A DNA stretch of 62,000 bases from Neocallimastix lanati (nom. inval.). Its lineage: Eukaryota > Neocallimastigomycota > Neocallimastigomycetes > Neocallimastigales > Neocallimastigaceae. Under the pieces are notes generated by a model. That model worked only from the letters and a program-made list of their open reading frames with translations. It was not told the DNA's origin and did no database searches. The first letter of the stretch is position 1. Every line of letters begins with the position of its first letter. The position numbers and the translations under genes were made by a program. The stretch spans positions 765,001 to 827,000 of the forward strand of contig JACVTC010000017.1 of NCBI GenBank assembly GCA_016946835.1, read 5' to 3'. Positions 27,429-39,800 of this stretch are shown one piece after another.

Positions 27429-28345
27429 CGATCTAATTCATGGAAACAAAAAAATAATAATAACCAACAAAATAGCAATACCCTTCAACAAGACAACAAT
27501 AACCAAAATCATTCTTCAACTTCTGGGTTATATGAGTAAAATAAAGGTTGTTAATACCTATTCAGCTGATGCCAACTCTAAGCAAAGTGATATTAATTAT
27601 CTAACTCCTAGGAAGATAAACCTACAATTCTAAGAATACAAGCAAAGATAGTCAAATAAGCAATTATTCGTCAAGCTTATTACAATAGAAGTAAGAAATA
27701 TCCAGTCTTTTATTCATTACATGGTATTATGGGAAATGAAGATTCTATTTTAAATAGTAATATAGATGGTATCATTCTTCCAGCTAACTTAGCTATACAA
27801 GAAAAAAAGTCAACAAAATGATCATTGTTCTTCCAAATAATTATGCTTTACCACAAGATAAAGAAGTTGAAGCTGTTTTTACCCAAAAATACTTTGACAG
27901 TTACGATAATTTCATTAGTTATTTAATTGACGACATCATGCCATAAATGGAAAAACACTATTCCACTCTTACTGATAGAGAAAATACTGCTATTTGTGGT
28001 TTCTCCATGAGTGGACGTGATAATCTTTATATTGGTTATAAGATATTTTATTTATTCTGATATGTTAGTGATTTCTCTTCTACTCTATGTGAAAATTTCT
28101 CTGCTCATCATCCAGGTTTATTCAAGGAAAGTGAATTCTGTTCTCAAGTTCCATCAATTGTTACTCATATTTCATGTAGCAATAAGGATTCTGTTATAGT
28201 TACTTTTCCAAAAAAAGTTATCATGAAATATTAACTAAAAATAATCAATAAAAATGCTTGGTTCGAAGTTCCAGGTGCTATTGATCATAAAAATAAAATT
28301 TGTATTCTTAAAAGCACTTTAATTATGTTATACTATTACAAATAA
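27429..28345 (+). pseudogene. Carbohydrate esterase (CE1/esterase D-like, feruloyl-esterase type), broken
   Basis: A Gln/Asn-rich linker (27429-27530) is followed by a serine-esterase domain in several frames. KKYPVFYSLHG at about 27693 forms the oxyanion strand, MIIVLPNNYALP at about 27818 follows, the nucleophile elbow CGFSMSGRDNLYIGY lies at about 27996-28040, and WFEVPGAIDH at about 28261-28290 contains the catalytic His. Frameshifts and stops occur after 27820, at about 27943, at about 28058 and at about 28231. In anaerobic fungi such enzymes remove ferulate or acetyl groups from plant xylan and are often dockerin-tagged, which agrees with the dockerin remnant upstream. Assignment between feruloyl and acetyl-xylan esterase is not possible. 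Confidence 0.75.
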
Positions 28346-29004
28346 ATGATAAATCAAATAAATAATATTGTGTAAAAACGGTTAATTGTCACATGTAATA
28401 TATAATAAAAATATATTAGTCCTAATCATCATTTTATAATATTTAAAATAAAATAAAATAAAATAAAATAAAAATAAAATAAAAATAAAATATTAATAAT
28501 AATAAATATTAAATAGGAGAAAAAATAAAATGGTAGAGATTAAAGTAGAAATAATTGATAGAACAAAAACATCATAATTATCACTAAGATAAACACTAAA
28601 TCTTTAATAATTAACAGATTTTCAATTAATTACATCTTTATTGATATGTATTAAAGATATATTTTTTATTAATGATATAAAAGTATATGATATTGAAAAA
28701 GAATTTGTTTTATATATCTTAACAATACAGTTGTGATATATAAAGGATATTTTAATATTTTAAAATAATAAAATATTATTAAAAAGTTAAATAATTTATT
28801 TATTATTTTTATTTCTAAATTTGAAGAAAGCTTTTATTCTAATAATTAAAATATTTATTTTAACCTTATATTAATCTTATAACTAAAATTATTAATTATT
28901 TTGCAAAAAATATTAATCTTATTACTAAAAATATTAATTATATTACAAAAAATATTAAGCTTATTGCTAAAAATGCTGTAATTACAGCAAGAGTCTTAAT
29001 TTTA

Positions 29005-29050
<46 letters not shown>

Positions 29051-29490
29051 AAACTAAAAATAAAAAAATAAAAAATAAATAAATAAATAAATAAATTATA
29101 TTGAATTATATTAATAAAATTTTATAACTATATATAATGCAATTACATTCACTTCCAGAAAAGCTAAAGCTGCTATAGAAAAAAAAGTATTCATTAACTT
29201 TGTACAAGTATGACGATTCTTTAAATAATAAATAATAAATTAATTGAAAATATATTGACCAATACTGATTTCGCTATAGACGAATTTTACAAAGTGTAAA
29301 CGAAAAATTTCTGAAAGTGAAGTATTATTAGTTAATGAATTAGTTCACATACAAATATATAATATCCGAAGGATGATTCACCTAATGAAAAATTGAAAGT
29401 ATTTACTTAATGTCATATTATCTTATTATTAAATTATTAGTTAGTTAAGTTCATCTTTTTTTTTTTTTTAGATAATTTTTTTATGAGTTT
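28346..29490. other. Spacer with transposon-like scraps
   Basis: AT-rich with a 42-nt poly-A (about 29006-29047). Near 29160-29210 the frame KAKAAIEKKVFINF resembles the FEKAISNAAEKVFIN segment of the MULE remnant at 58.8 kb, but the downstream sequence does not follow the family, so it is only noted. Confidence 0.35.
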
Positions 29491-29499
29491 TTTAAAAAA

Positions 29500-30150
29500 A
29501 AAAAAAGAGCTTTGGGAAGATAGTTATAATCTCGGGATGTGGTCCGTCATTTGGAAGTGAGGATACCTTCCTTCTCTAGAAAAATGTTGGTATTGAAATT
29601 GAAAATAGTTACTTTACACTTTCATTTATTCCTGCTCCTTTCATGATAGCGAAGTCACAGTTATAAATAATCTGTTGAATTGAAGAATTCTTTAACATTC
29701 ATCTCACCTATTTAAAAAGTTCAATCACTATCTTATCGAATTCATTAAAATTCACCTTTAATTTTTTGACAAGAGTCACGTATCGATTCTGTACCGATGA
29801 GCATTTTACAGACTTTCTATTGTTCTATCGAATAAAAATAAGTCCAAGCTTCAGGGAAGTTATTATTCAATTCATATATGAGATTCATCTTTAAAGTGTC
29901 TTGGCTCAAAGTTTGTATCTTCAGAAGCCAGATTATTGATGTTTATTACAATCTTAGGAGATTTTAATTATATCCTCAACTACTTTTTGTTTCGATATTT
30001 AATAAAAATTCTATATATCAGAAGATTTCTAAAAAGAATTATAGTTTTTTTTTAGATGTTAATTTCTCTGTGATCCATATGGTCGTCTATAATATTAAAT
30101 AATGAAAAAAGTTATCGATCTTTGGGGCCATAAATAAAAATACTCTATAT
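29500..30150 (+). pseudogene. Possible LINE endonuclease fragment
   Basis: TILGDFNYILN at about 29948-29985 matches the GDFN motif of APE-type LINE endonucleases. The surrounding 650 bp has the same higher-complexity composition as the LINE copies but is full of stops, and no other motif is secure. Confidence 0.35.
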
Positions 30151-30815
30151 TAATGTTTGATGAAGATAATGACAAAAAAAGAAGAAATATTTTTTTAATA
30201 AAGTTTAATTAAAAAAAAAAAAAAAAATTTAAAAATTTTCATTATTAATAAATAAAATATATGAATTGGATTAAATTTTTTTTTTTTTTTTTTTATTTTA
30301 GTTATTATTATTATAGAAGATCATAAATAAAGTTCAATATGTTAATATAATATGTATATGTTTTTAAATTTTTATAATGCTATATATATAACATTATAAT
30401 AGAAAGTTACTTATATTTTTATTATTTTTTAATTTTAAAATTATTTAAAATAAGTTTAAATATTTTTTGTTTTTTTTGTTTTTTGTTTTAGTCTAAAACA
30501 AAATAGAGAATATACTTTCATTGCTTTATTTATTAATTATTAAAAAGTATTAATATATTGTATACATATTTAAGTGTAAAAATGCATTATAAATATATTA
30601 AGATAAAAAATAAATATTTATAAAAAATGTATTAAATAAAAAAATATTAAAAATAAATTTTAATAAAAAAAAAAAAAAAAAAAAGTTAATAATACAATGG
30701 AAATAAGGAAAAAATTTAAAAGTTAATGTGGTATTATAATATGAATAGAGATCATTTCAACCAAAAATATTTAATAAAATAAAATAAAAAAAGTAACATC
30801 TGTAAAGTAGATAGT

Positions 30816-31025
30816 GTGAAGACGACAAAACTCTCCCTCGAACTAAGAGAAATTTTATTAGGAGACTCAATTTCCATAGATTCGTTGGGTAAAGAACGAT
30901 TATTACTATTTATGTTAAGATGTATTAGGATGACTAGTAATAGAGGTTCTTCTTTGCCATATCAGTTCGATGTTGACTCTCTTGGTTGTGAAGGGTTTTT
31001 CTTACTATACCAATCAAAAGAGTAA
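30816..31025 (+). other. Unrecognised 69-codon open frame in a higher-complexity island
   Basis: Reads LSLELREILLGDSISIDSLG and later SSLPYQFDVDSLGCEGF, then a stop. More coding-like sequence (LKAKIPFRRKVKIYSLICF) follows in broken frames to about 31220. The composition is protein-like but no family is recognised. Given the setting it is likely transposon debris rather than a small gene. Confidence 0.25.
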
Positions 31026-31489
31026 TTCAAGAGAGCTATTAATGACTATTGGTGAGGTATTCTGCAAGGTTAACTGTTTATGAAGCATTAGACCCAGAAC
31101 TCTTTAATAGAAGTTCTTTTAAATGTCTTTGTTCCCTAGTATTGCATTATAGCTCATCTAAAAGCTAAAATTCCTTTTAGAAGGAAAGTAAAAATATATT
31201 CATTAATTTGTTTTTCACCATCTAAAATAGATGAATAGGATGAAAATAAATGTTAATTTTCCTTATTTTACTTCAAAATAAAAATAAAAAGATCATGGAT
31301 GTAATCAAATAATTTCAATCAATCATTTGAAAAAGTGGAATATTCAAATATTGATCTTCAAAATAATGAGATTGAACAAAGTTAAGAGGTTTTAATTATC
31401 ATAGTTGTACATTGATTTATTCCAAATGAAATTTTGTTCTTATCAACCATGTAGATATTTTCTACTAAATTGCAATCTTTTTTTGACTT

Positions 31490-31570
31490 TTTCATGCAAT
31501 TGCCAAGGGAACTAGTACGAATCTAATTAAATTAGGTTATACTAGTCTCTTTTCAAAGTTCCGAAAATAA

Positions 31571-31617
<47 letters not shown>

Positions 31618-32680
31618 CTTTTATAATAATAATAAAATTACATGATTTTAAAAAAAAATAATAATAATAAAATACATGAAATAAAATATTATATATTATA
31701 AAATTATAAAAGTGCGTTAGAAGTAATAGCCTCTAACTTTTCCCATTCATCAATGATAACACCACGTCCGTTATTGCGAGTAATAATTTCAGTATTAGTG
31801 TTATCTAACGAATCTTTATTAGTTTTTTTCACCGGGAGGTGAAAATCCATGCCTTATCATTTCAACTTCGACGCTCTTGGCAACAATAGATTTAACGGAA
31901 TACCATTTCATCAGCAATCTAAAAGATCGACAAATTAAAGGTATTACGTTTATTAGAATCTCCGCAATCCCCACAAAATAAGGAACAATTGACGAAGTTG
32001 AACTTTGTTTAAAAATATTGTCAACTAATTGTCTTTATTCCCCATCATTAAGTTTAATTTTTTCATATATTGAACGCCCACCAAGAAGAGCACTCAATAT
32101 AAAGTAATAAATATTATTATCATAATCCTTTTCTGAATCTAAAGAAACATTCAAGGATTTTTGTTCAATTATCATTGCAAACTTCAAAAAGAGATCATCT
32201 AGAAAAGGTAAAGATTTATTTCTGTAATTTTCCAATTCTTTACAGGCAAAGACCCAGTGAGAAAAGCTAGGTATTAGGTGTGGTTTTAAGTTAATATTAT
32301 TATTAACTAATTCGAGAAATCCAAAAGAATCCCATCTGATACTTAGGATATTGAAAAGTTAAGTTTATGATTTCTGAAATAAATCCAAAATCATTATCCT
32401 TGTAAATAATTGCTTTTTTAGTTTTTGAGGGTTTGAAGACATCTCTTTCCCAATAACTTTTTTATTTCGCTTAATTTTTTACCTTTTAATTTCTTATGGA
32501 ATATTAGATAAAATAAAGTGTACTTGAAAATTTCTCAGCAATGATATGTAGTTCAGAGCATCAATGCTGAACACTCAGAAAGGTCGTCCAGCAGGGACAA
32601 TATCCACCTTTGCAAAAGAATACGGAAGTGTTGTGACTACCTTAATATTCCTTTGCCTTAAGGGGGGTTGAAAATAAGAG
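31490..32680 (+). repeat. Dispersed repeat family A, copy 2, split by a LINE
   Basis: The left part (31490-31572) contains AATTAGGTTATACTAGTCTC as at 39625; the right part (32510-32680) contains AATTTCTCAGCAATGATATG, AGCATCAATGCTGAACACTC and the GTGTTGTGACTAC block. In copies 1 and 3 these parts are adjacent. Here they are separated by the minus-strand LINE at 31573-32509. Confidence 0.7.
31573..32509 (-). mobile_element. LINE copy 3, 5'-truncated, minus strand
   Basis: Starts (minus orientation) near 32509 and ends in a 43-nt poly-A, seen as poly-T at 31573-31616. It is flanked by perfect AAAATAAAG copies at 31564-31572 and 32510-32518. The minus strand from about 32270 to 31720 encodes a broken LINE C-terminal region including SHWVFACKELENYR, FILSALLGGRSIYEKI and IVPYFVGIAEILINVI. 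The latter aligns with TPFLVRSAALYTEIMPRI of LINE copy 2. It stops at about 31720, leaving a short 3' UTR. Confidence 0.8.
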
Positions 32681-32817
32681 CAGAATACACCGGAAGTATA
32701 AAAAAAAAATAATAATAATAAAATAAAATAAAATATAAAAAATAGAAGTAAAAATATTTACTATTTTAACTTATTATGATTCAGTACCTAATTTCAACAT
32801 TTTAATTAAACTGTATA

Positions 32818-32962
<145 letters not shown>

Positions 32963-33344
32963 GAAAGGATCATAATTTAAAGCATAGAATATGCTTATGT
33001 TTGCGCATTTTCAAAATATTTTATATATATATTTTTTATTTTTAATTATTATTAATTTTATTATTATTAATATATATTATTTATTTCAAATAAATTATTT
33101 TAAATTAAAAAATATTAAAAGTACATAAATTAAATATAATTATAAATTAAATATAATTAATATTTTATTTTTTCTTTTTTTTTTTTTTTTTAATATATAT
33201 ATATATAATATTTATTAATAATATTTTTAAATTTGAATTAAATAATTAAATTATATATATAAATAAATTTATATTATTTATATATTTATATTTAAAAAAA
33301 AAAAAAAATAGTAATACTGATATTACAATAAATTTTTAATTTTT

Positions 33345-33377
<33 letters not shown>

Positions 33378-33523
33378 TTTATTTTTAATATATAAAAAAC
33401 GTTTTATTAAATTATTTTATATCAACATCTCTTAGAAATTTCAAAAGAACTAAAATTAAAAACCTAAAATAAAATTAAAAAGAAAAAAAAAAAAAAAAAT
33501 TGAAATTTAATATTTTAAATTAC

Positions 33524-36500
33524 TTATACAATTCTTAAGACAGAACTCTTGCCTCTTGGTTGTTTTATTTGGTTATTTTGTTTTTTAATACGAGTACTTT
33601 GAAGAGATGGAAATTCATCTTGACTCCTTAATTTTTGAGACATTGGTTTAAATTTATTCTTCTGTTGCTTAGTTCTATCATATGGATTATTTGATGAAGA
33701 GGATGAAGATGCAGCCAAAATAGCAGCAGCAGAAGTTGAACTTCCTGAAAGACTTGGGAAATCAGAATTATATTTGTTAATCTTATGTTTATTACTACTC
33801 ATATATTTAACAGCATTTTCTACAACAGTTTTTGAAGTTGGTGTATTATTATTTTCATGGAAAGGAGAACCCGAAGTTGAACGATCAGATGTTGTTGTTT
33901 TTACGTTAACTTCTTCAGAACTATTTTCTTCTACTTCTTCTGACTCTGAATCTTCTTCTGATGTTGAAGATTCAGTATCTAAAATGAAATTTGCTTTTTC
34001 TCTTTCTTGTCTCTTTTTATCACGTTGAAGTGCCTTTTCAGCAATTCTTTCATAGAATGAACTATCTGGTGAATGAGTTCTATTACTATTTAAAGAAGAT
34101 GACGAATTATTTTTAGCAGGCTTTATAACAAGAACTATAAATAAAGATATATAAATAAATTTAATATTATATATATATTATGATAACAATAAAAATAATA
34201 ATAAATTGTTATTATCATATATATATTATTTTTATTAACAAAATTATTTATAATATTAAACAAAAATGATTATATAAAATATTTACCCTTGGCTGGTGAT
34301 TTAGGTTTATTTATTCCTAAATTTGTTAAAGTATCAGGCATAGTTGCATGAGAAGCATAAGATTTTGTTAGATTCTTCTTTTTTTCTACTAGTAATGAAG
34401 TGTAATCTTCTTCATCATTTTGCTTTTAATCAAAGTCATATATATATTAATTAATTTTTAATTTTTATATTTAACATTATTTTATTTCACAACCTATAAT
34501 AAAATACAATAATTACCTTAATTTTATAATCATTCCAAGCTCTTAACATATCATTACATTTCTTTTCAAAATCAATATTTTCACCTTCAGAAGAATCTTT
34601 CTTTTTTAATAAATTCTTTGCCATTTGATTCCAAACACCTCCAATCTTATCAATCATATTTTTCTTCTTACCTTTTCCTTTTATATCATTCTTATTTACA
34701 AGAAGAATAAATGCTTCTAAAAACTTTTCAGCCGGTAATAAATTATTATAATATGATGAGGAAATAGTTTTAAAAGTTTCAACTTGTTTCGCATCTTGAC
34801 CGATCATTTTATTTAATTTTTTAATGAGTTCGATTTCTTCTGGATCCATTGACGTAATTGTTGTGGTGGCACTATGAGAAGATGATGAAGATGGATGTTG
34901 TGAGGTATTTTCATTATTTGAATTCAATTCTCTGTTAACAGTATTTGAAGATGTTGAATCATTATTGTTATTGTTTTCTAGATGTGTTTCAGGTTCAGAT
35001 GATGTCAGTTTAGATCCAAAATCTTCTGGAACATTGAAACGTCGTCTATTATTATTTCTTGATTTATTGTTAGATCTTGAATTTGATCTGTTGTTTGTAG
35101 AACTCTCATTTTCTCTTTCTCCTTGATTATCTTCTTCATTAGTATGTCTATGATTTCTATCATTCCTATGATTTCTATCATTGTTATGATTTCTTTCATT
35201 TCTTTCAATTCTTTCATTTCTTTCGTTGTTTCTATCATTTCTTTCGTTGTTTCTATCATTTCTTTCGTTGTTTCTATCATTTCTTTCGTTGTTTCTATCA
35301 TTTCTATTGTTTCTATTTCTATTATTTCTATTATTATTTCTATTATTGTTATTAAATCTATCATTTCTTTCGCCTCTTTCATTTCTATGATAATAACTTG
35401 ATGATGAAGCATGCGAATCTGTATAATTAAATTCAATATCGATTGGTTGATAACGACTTTTACCTTTTCCACTAACATTTTTAAGATGTTCTTCAACCTT
35501 ATATTTTTTAATTAAACATAATATAAAATATTTTTATATAGTGATATTTTTTAATTAAACATAATATAAAATATTTTTATATAGTGATTAACAATTCTAT
35601 TTTAAAGACATATTTGAAACGTTTTTATTAAATTATCTTCTAATTTATAATATAATAATATTAATTAATGTAAATTACCTCATGTGCCTTTAAATCAAAT
35701 TCTGTAGCAAAGACAATAAATTTTTTTTCAAGACATTCTGGATGTGGACATACAAAATGTTCTTTATTAAAATGTTCCGACTAAATTAGCAAAAAAAATA
35801 TATATATATAATTCAAAATTTAATAATAAAATTAACCAAATTCTTTAAATTGTAAAATTTGTAATTTATATATATATACCAAAGTCCTATAATTAACAAA
35901 ATATTGATTTGGCTTATTTAATTGTTTACAAACTTGACATTCTTCATGATTTTTCCTACAATGATCATAAAGATCGTCATCATCATAATATCGAGTCAAA
36001 CAGAAACCACATTGTGGATGACCTTTAAAAGATTTATCATCTGGATCTCCTGATTTATTATGTCTAGTTAATTCTTCTTCTGTATACAATTTTTGCTCAT
36101 AAGGAAAAACTTTTTTCTTGCTTATACATATATTACTTTTTTATCATTTAAAAAATATATATATTATTATATATAATAAAATAATAAAACTTTATAAATC
36201 CAAATTTTTTTTACATTTTAATAATAAAATATAATTAAAATGTTAAAATAATTAAATATTCATACCATAAAAATTTATTATGAACTTCTTTTACATGTTT
36301 TTTTAAACTTAACCAGTCATCACCTAAAAATGCGCAATCTTTATCTGGACAACGATATTTCTCCATGCCTTCAACAATTTTTTTAATTTCTTCAGTTTCA
36401 TAGAAAAATTTTTTTTCCTTATTTCTATAAACAAAATCCGATAAATTAAAATTTTCAAAAAGACGTTTATCATCTTTAGTAAAAATTACATTTTCTAACT

Positions 36501-37153
36501 CAGTCTAAATTTAATTAATATTTAAAGTAAAGTTGTAATAAAAAATTAAAATAAATTATATATATATAATAAAAAATAAATTAAAATTAATTATTCTTAA
36601 AATTATTATAATAAAAAAAATATTATATTTAAAATAATATAAAAAAAAATAAAATAATTATATTTAAAATAATGAGGAAAATAAATTATAATAAAACTTT
36701 AATATATTTAAGATAAAAATAATAAGAAAACTATAATTAAAATTCTTATATATACTGTTTATAATTCTAATTATTAATATAATAATTATAAATCACTACT
36801 TAAATTACCTTACAATATGGACATTCCTTTGTTCCATATAATAAACGTAATCTTAATGAACATTTATGACATATTGGATGATCACAAACTCCAATTGCAT
36901 ACAATGATACATTTTCTGTACAAATAATACATACACTAAAATCTTCCTTTTCATCCTTTATTTTCTTTTTTTCATTTTTATCATTTGATTTTTTTTCTTC
37001 CTTAATTTCTTTTACTCCAGTCACATTTATATTTGTCGATTTTGGAGAATTCGGTTCTCCTTTTTTTATTTTACTTTCTTCTATTTTATTATTATCTTCC
37101 TTTCCAACTTGATCAAGTGGAATAAACTTTGTCTTTTTTTTTCCTTTAGCCAT
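33524..37153 (-). CDS. HEL2: RING/C2H2 E3 ubiquitin ligase, Hel2/ZNF598-like (7 exons)
   Basis: Exon model, minus strand: 37153-36809, 36504-36266, 36120-35880, 35780-35679, 35497-34517, 34422-34287, 34134-33524. It gives 2655 nt, 884 residues, all introns GT-AG. A basic N-terminus precedes a C3HC4 RING (C75, C78, C90, H92, C95, C98, C111, C114). Next come C2H2-type fingers (YRCPDKDC..H, HPQCGFC..H..CQVC, HFVCPHPEC..H) with the diagnostic KVFPYEQKLYTEEELTRH and GDPDDKSFKGHPQC segments of the family. A long Arg/Asn repeat region, a helical conserved block (about residues 490-590) and a C-terminal tail with DFPSL and DEFPSL follow. Hel2/ZNF598 senses collided ribosomes and ubiquitinates uS10 to trigger ribosome-associated quality control; that role is inferred by homology. 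The length is comparable to ZNF598 (about 900). The gene appears intact. Confidence 0.93.
35213..35300 (-). repeat. 21-bp coding repeat in the Hel2-like gene
   Basis: TTTCTTTCGTTGTTTCTATCA is repeated about four times in exon 5 and encodes NERNDRN units on the minus strand, extending into related RNN/NRN sequence. It makes a highly charged, disordered, RNA-binding-like linker between the zinc fingers and the helical block. Confidence 0.9.
35504..35588. repeat. 41-bp direct repeat in intron 4 of the Hel2-like gene
   Basis: Two adjacent copies of TTTTTAATTAAACATAATAT followed by AAAATATTTTTATATAGTGAT lie in the intron between exons 4 and 5. Confidence 0.85.
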
Positions 37154-37601
37154 ATTTCCAAATAAATAATTATTTTAAATTTTAAGTATGAAAAAATATA
37201 TTTTTATTATTTTTTTTTTATATTTAAAATAATTATTAAACTTCGTATTTAATAATGTTTATTTTATATATGTAAATCAATAAATTGTAAATTTAATATT
37301 ATCATACATATATATTACTATTATTAATATAAATGTAATAAATAAAACTGTTTTGATTTATGGTTTGTAATAAAAAAAAAAAAAAAATAAATTAATATCG
37401 AATCATTTTTAAGTTCACAAATAAATTTTTCTATATATATATTTTTATATATTTATTTATTAATTTTATTTTTATTTTTCATTTACTTTTTATTGTGTTG
37501 GTTTGTTAATTAAAAATTATATTATTTCATTATGTGTAAATTATTTGAAATACATTATTTAATTCATTGTTAATTAATTATTTATTTATTTATTTATTTG
37601 T

Positions 37602-37644
<43 letters not shown>

Positions 37645-37935
37645 CTTATTTATAAATAAATAAATAAATAAATTTTTAATTAATAATTACATTATAAAGA
37701 AAAAATTGTGGATAAGTGAAATCTTAATAAATCTTGTTAAAAGAACTATATCATATAAATATAATAAAATAGTAATGATTAGGTAATATTATCCATTACT
37801 TTTATTGTATTTATATTTCTTATATAATATAATGAATTTATTTTATATTTTATAAAAAAATTAAATATCCTTTTGTTTTTATTTTTTTATTGAAAATTTA
37901 CTTTATCATTACAAATTTCATTTCTTAATATTATG

Positions 37936-38083
<148 letters not shown>

Positions 38084-38450
38084 AAATAAAAAAATTTTTA
38101 ATTAATAATTACATTATAAAAAAAAATGTGGATAAGTGAAATCTTTATTTTATATTTTATAAAAATTCTAAATATCCTTTTTTTTTATTTTATTATTGAA
38201 ATTTTACTTACATTTTTATTATAAATATTATTTCTTAATATTATGTAAATTTAATAATATCAATAAATTAACTATGTCCTGCTTCAATAATAAGTAAATT
38301 TTCATTATAAAATAGAAGCAAAAGGATATTTAATTTTTTTAATATGGCTGTATACCCATTTCCATGAAAAACTACTAGACAACCATCTATGATAAACGGT
38401 TTCTATTATCTTAATTCAATAATAATATCGAAAGTGATAATAGACTTATC

Positions 38451-38942
38451 AAACTAACTAAAATACTTAACCGAAAGTTATTTTAATATAATAATCAACT
38501 TACTATAAATGATTATTATATTATTTAATTTTAATAAATTTTATTTATTATTATTATATATATTTTATAATTATTTTTGTTATTTATTTATTTATTACAT
38601 GATTTATATAACTTAAACTAACTAAAATACTTAACCGAAAGTTATTTTAATATAATAATCAACTTACTATAAATGATTATTATATTATTTAATTTTAATA
38701 AATTTTATTTATTATTATTATATATATTTTATAATTATTTTTGTTATTTATTTATTTATTACATGATTTATATAACTTAAACTAACTAAAATACTTTACC
38801 GAAAGTTATTTTAATATAATAATCAACTTACTATAAATGATTATTATATTATTTAATTTTAATAAATTTTATTTATTATTATTATATATATTTTATAATT
38901 ATTTTTGTTATTTATTTATTTATTACATGATTTATATAACTT
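38451..38942. repeat. Tandem repeat, 3 x 164 bp
   Basis: Units start AAACTAACTAAAATACTT at 38451, 38615 and 38779. They are nearly identical; one substitution is visible in the third unit (CTTTACCG for CTTAACCG). Confidence 0.95.
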
Positions 38943-39595
38943 AAAATTTATGTTAAACTAATATTTTATTCAATAAATTATTCTAATATTAATACTAAAA
39001 TTTATAGTCCGACTTCATAATTATACTAAAATAATAACTATTCTAAAATATAATTATTTAAAATTTTATTATTATTTTGTTTAATTTGGTTAATTACTAA
39101 ATATTATTTTAAAATATAATAACAACGAATTAATTGTACAAATTTTTTCATATATTTATATTTTTACAAAAAAGTTAAACTATTTTTTCTAAGAAAAATA
39201 AAAAAAGACTTTAATTTTAACATTAAATTTGTTGAAATTTTATCTAAATTGTAATTTGTGAAATACATTTAATATTAAAAAATTAATAAATAATATGTAG
39301 TACAAATATCATTGTAAAATGTATTTATTTAGTAATTATTAATATTTTATTTTAAACCGAAAATAAAAAAAAAAAAAAAAAATTTCTTTTCTTGATTTTA
39401 TTGATTTTTAAGTCTTATAAAAAATTTACATTGTTTAATGTAGATATATTATTTTAATATTTATTAATAAAATTATTATTTCATAAACCCAATTGTTTAA
39501 TTGAGTTTTGTACGTTCGAGTGTTTGTCTTCTTTATTTTTCATTTATTAATAAATTAAATTTTAACAAAATTTTTCTGATAATTATGTAATTACA

Positions 39596-39800
39596 GGGAG
39601 TTAATACGAAACTATACGGGTTAGGTTATACTGCTTCGCTTCAAAGAGAAGAAATACTGGTAAAATTCTCAGCAATAATATACATGTCAAAGTGCCATAA
39701 CTGAAACACTCAAAAAGGTCGTCCAGTAGGTCATTTCTGCCTTTATAAAAAGGAAGTGTGTGACTACTTCAATATTCCCACTGCTCCTGAGGAGGATGGA
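39596..39800 (+). repeat. Dispersed repeat family A, copy 3
   Basis: Shares TTAGGTTATACTGCTTCGCT, TCTCAGCAATAATATACATG, ACTGAAACACTCA and GTGTGTGACTACTTCAATAT with copies 1 and 2. Its right end overlaps, on the opposite strand, the last codons and stop of the dockerin-containing frame ending at 39769. Confidence 0.7.

Noticed and set aside
29140-29420. Second MULE remnant (KAKAAIEKKVFINF)
   Set aside because: Only about 14 residues resemble the 58.8-kb remnant and the sequence after it does not follow the family.
35005-35496. 163-codon minus-strand frame and its antisense 92-codon frame
   Set aside because: Shifted-frame shadows of exon 5 of the Hel2-like gene created by its 21-bp repeat; the spliced frame continues the zinc-finger protein.
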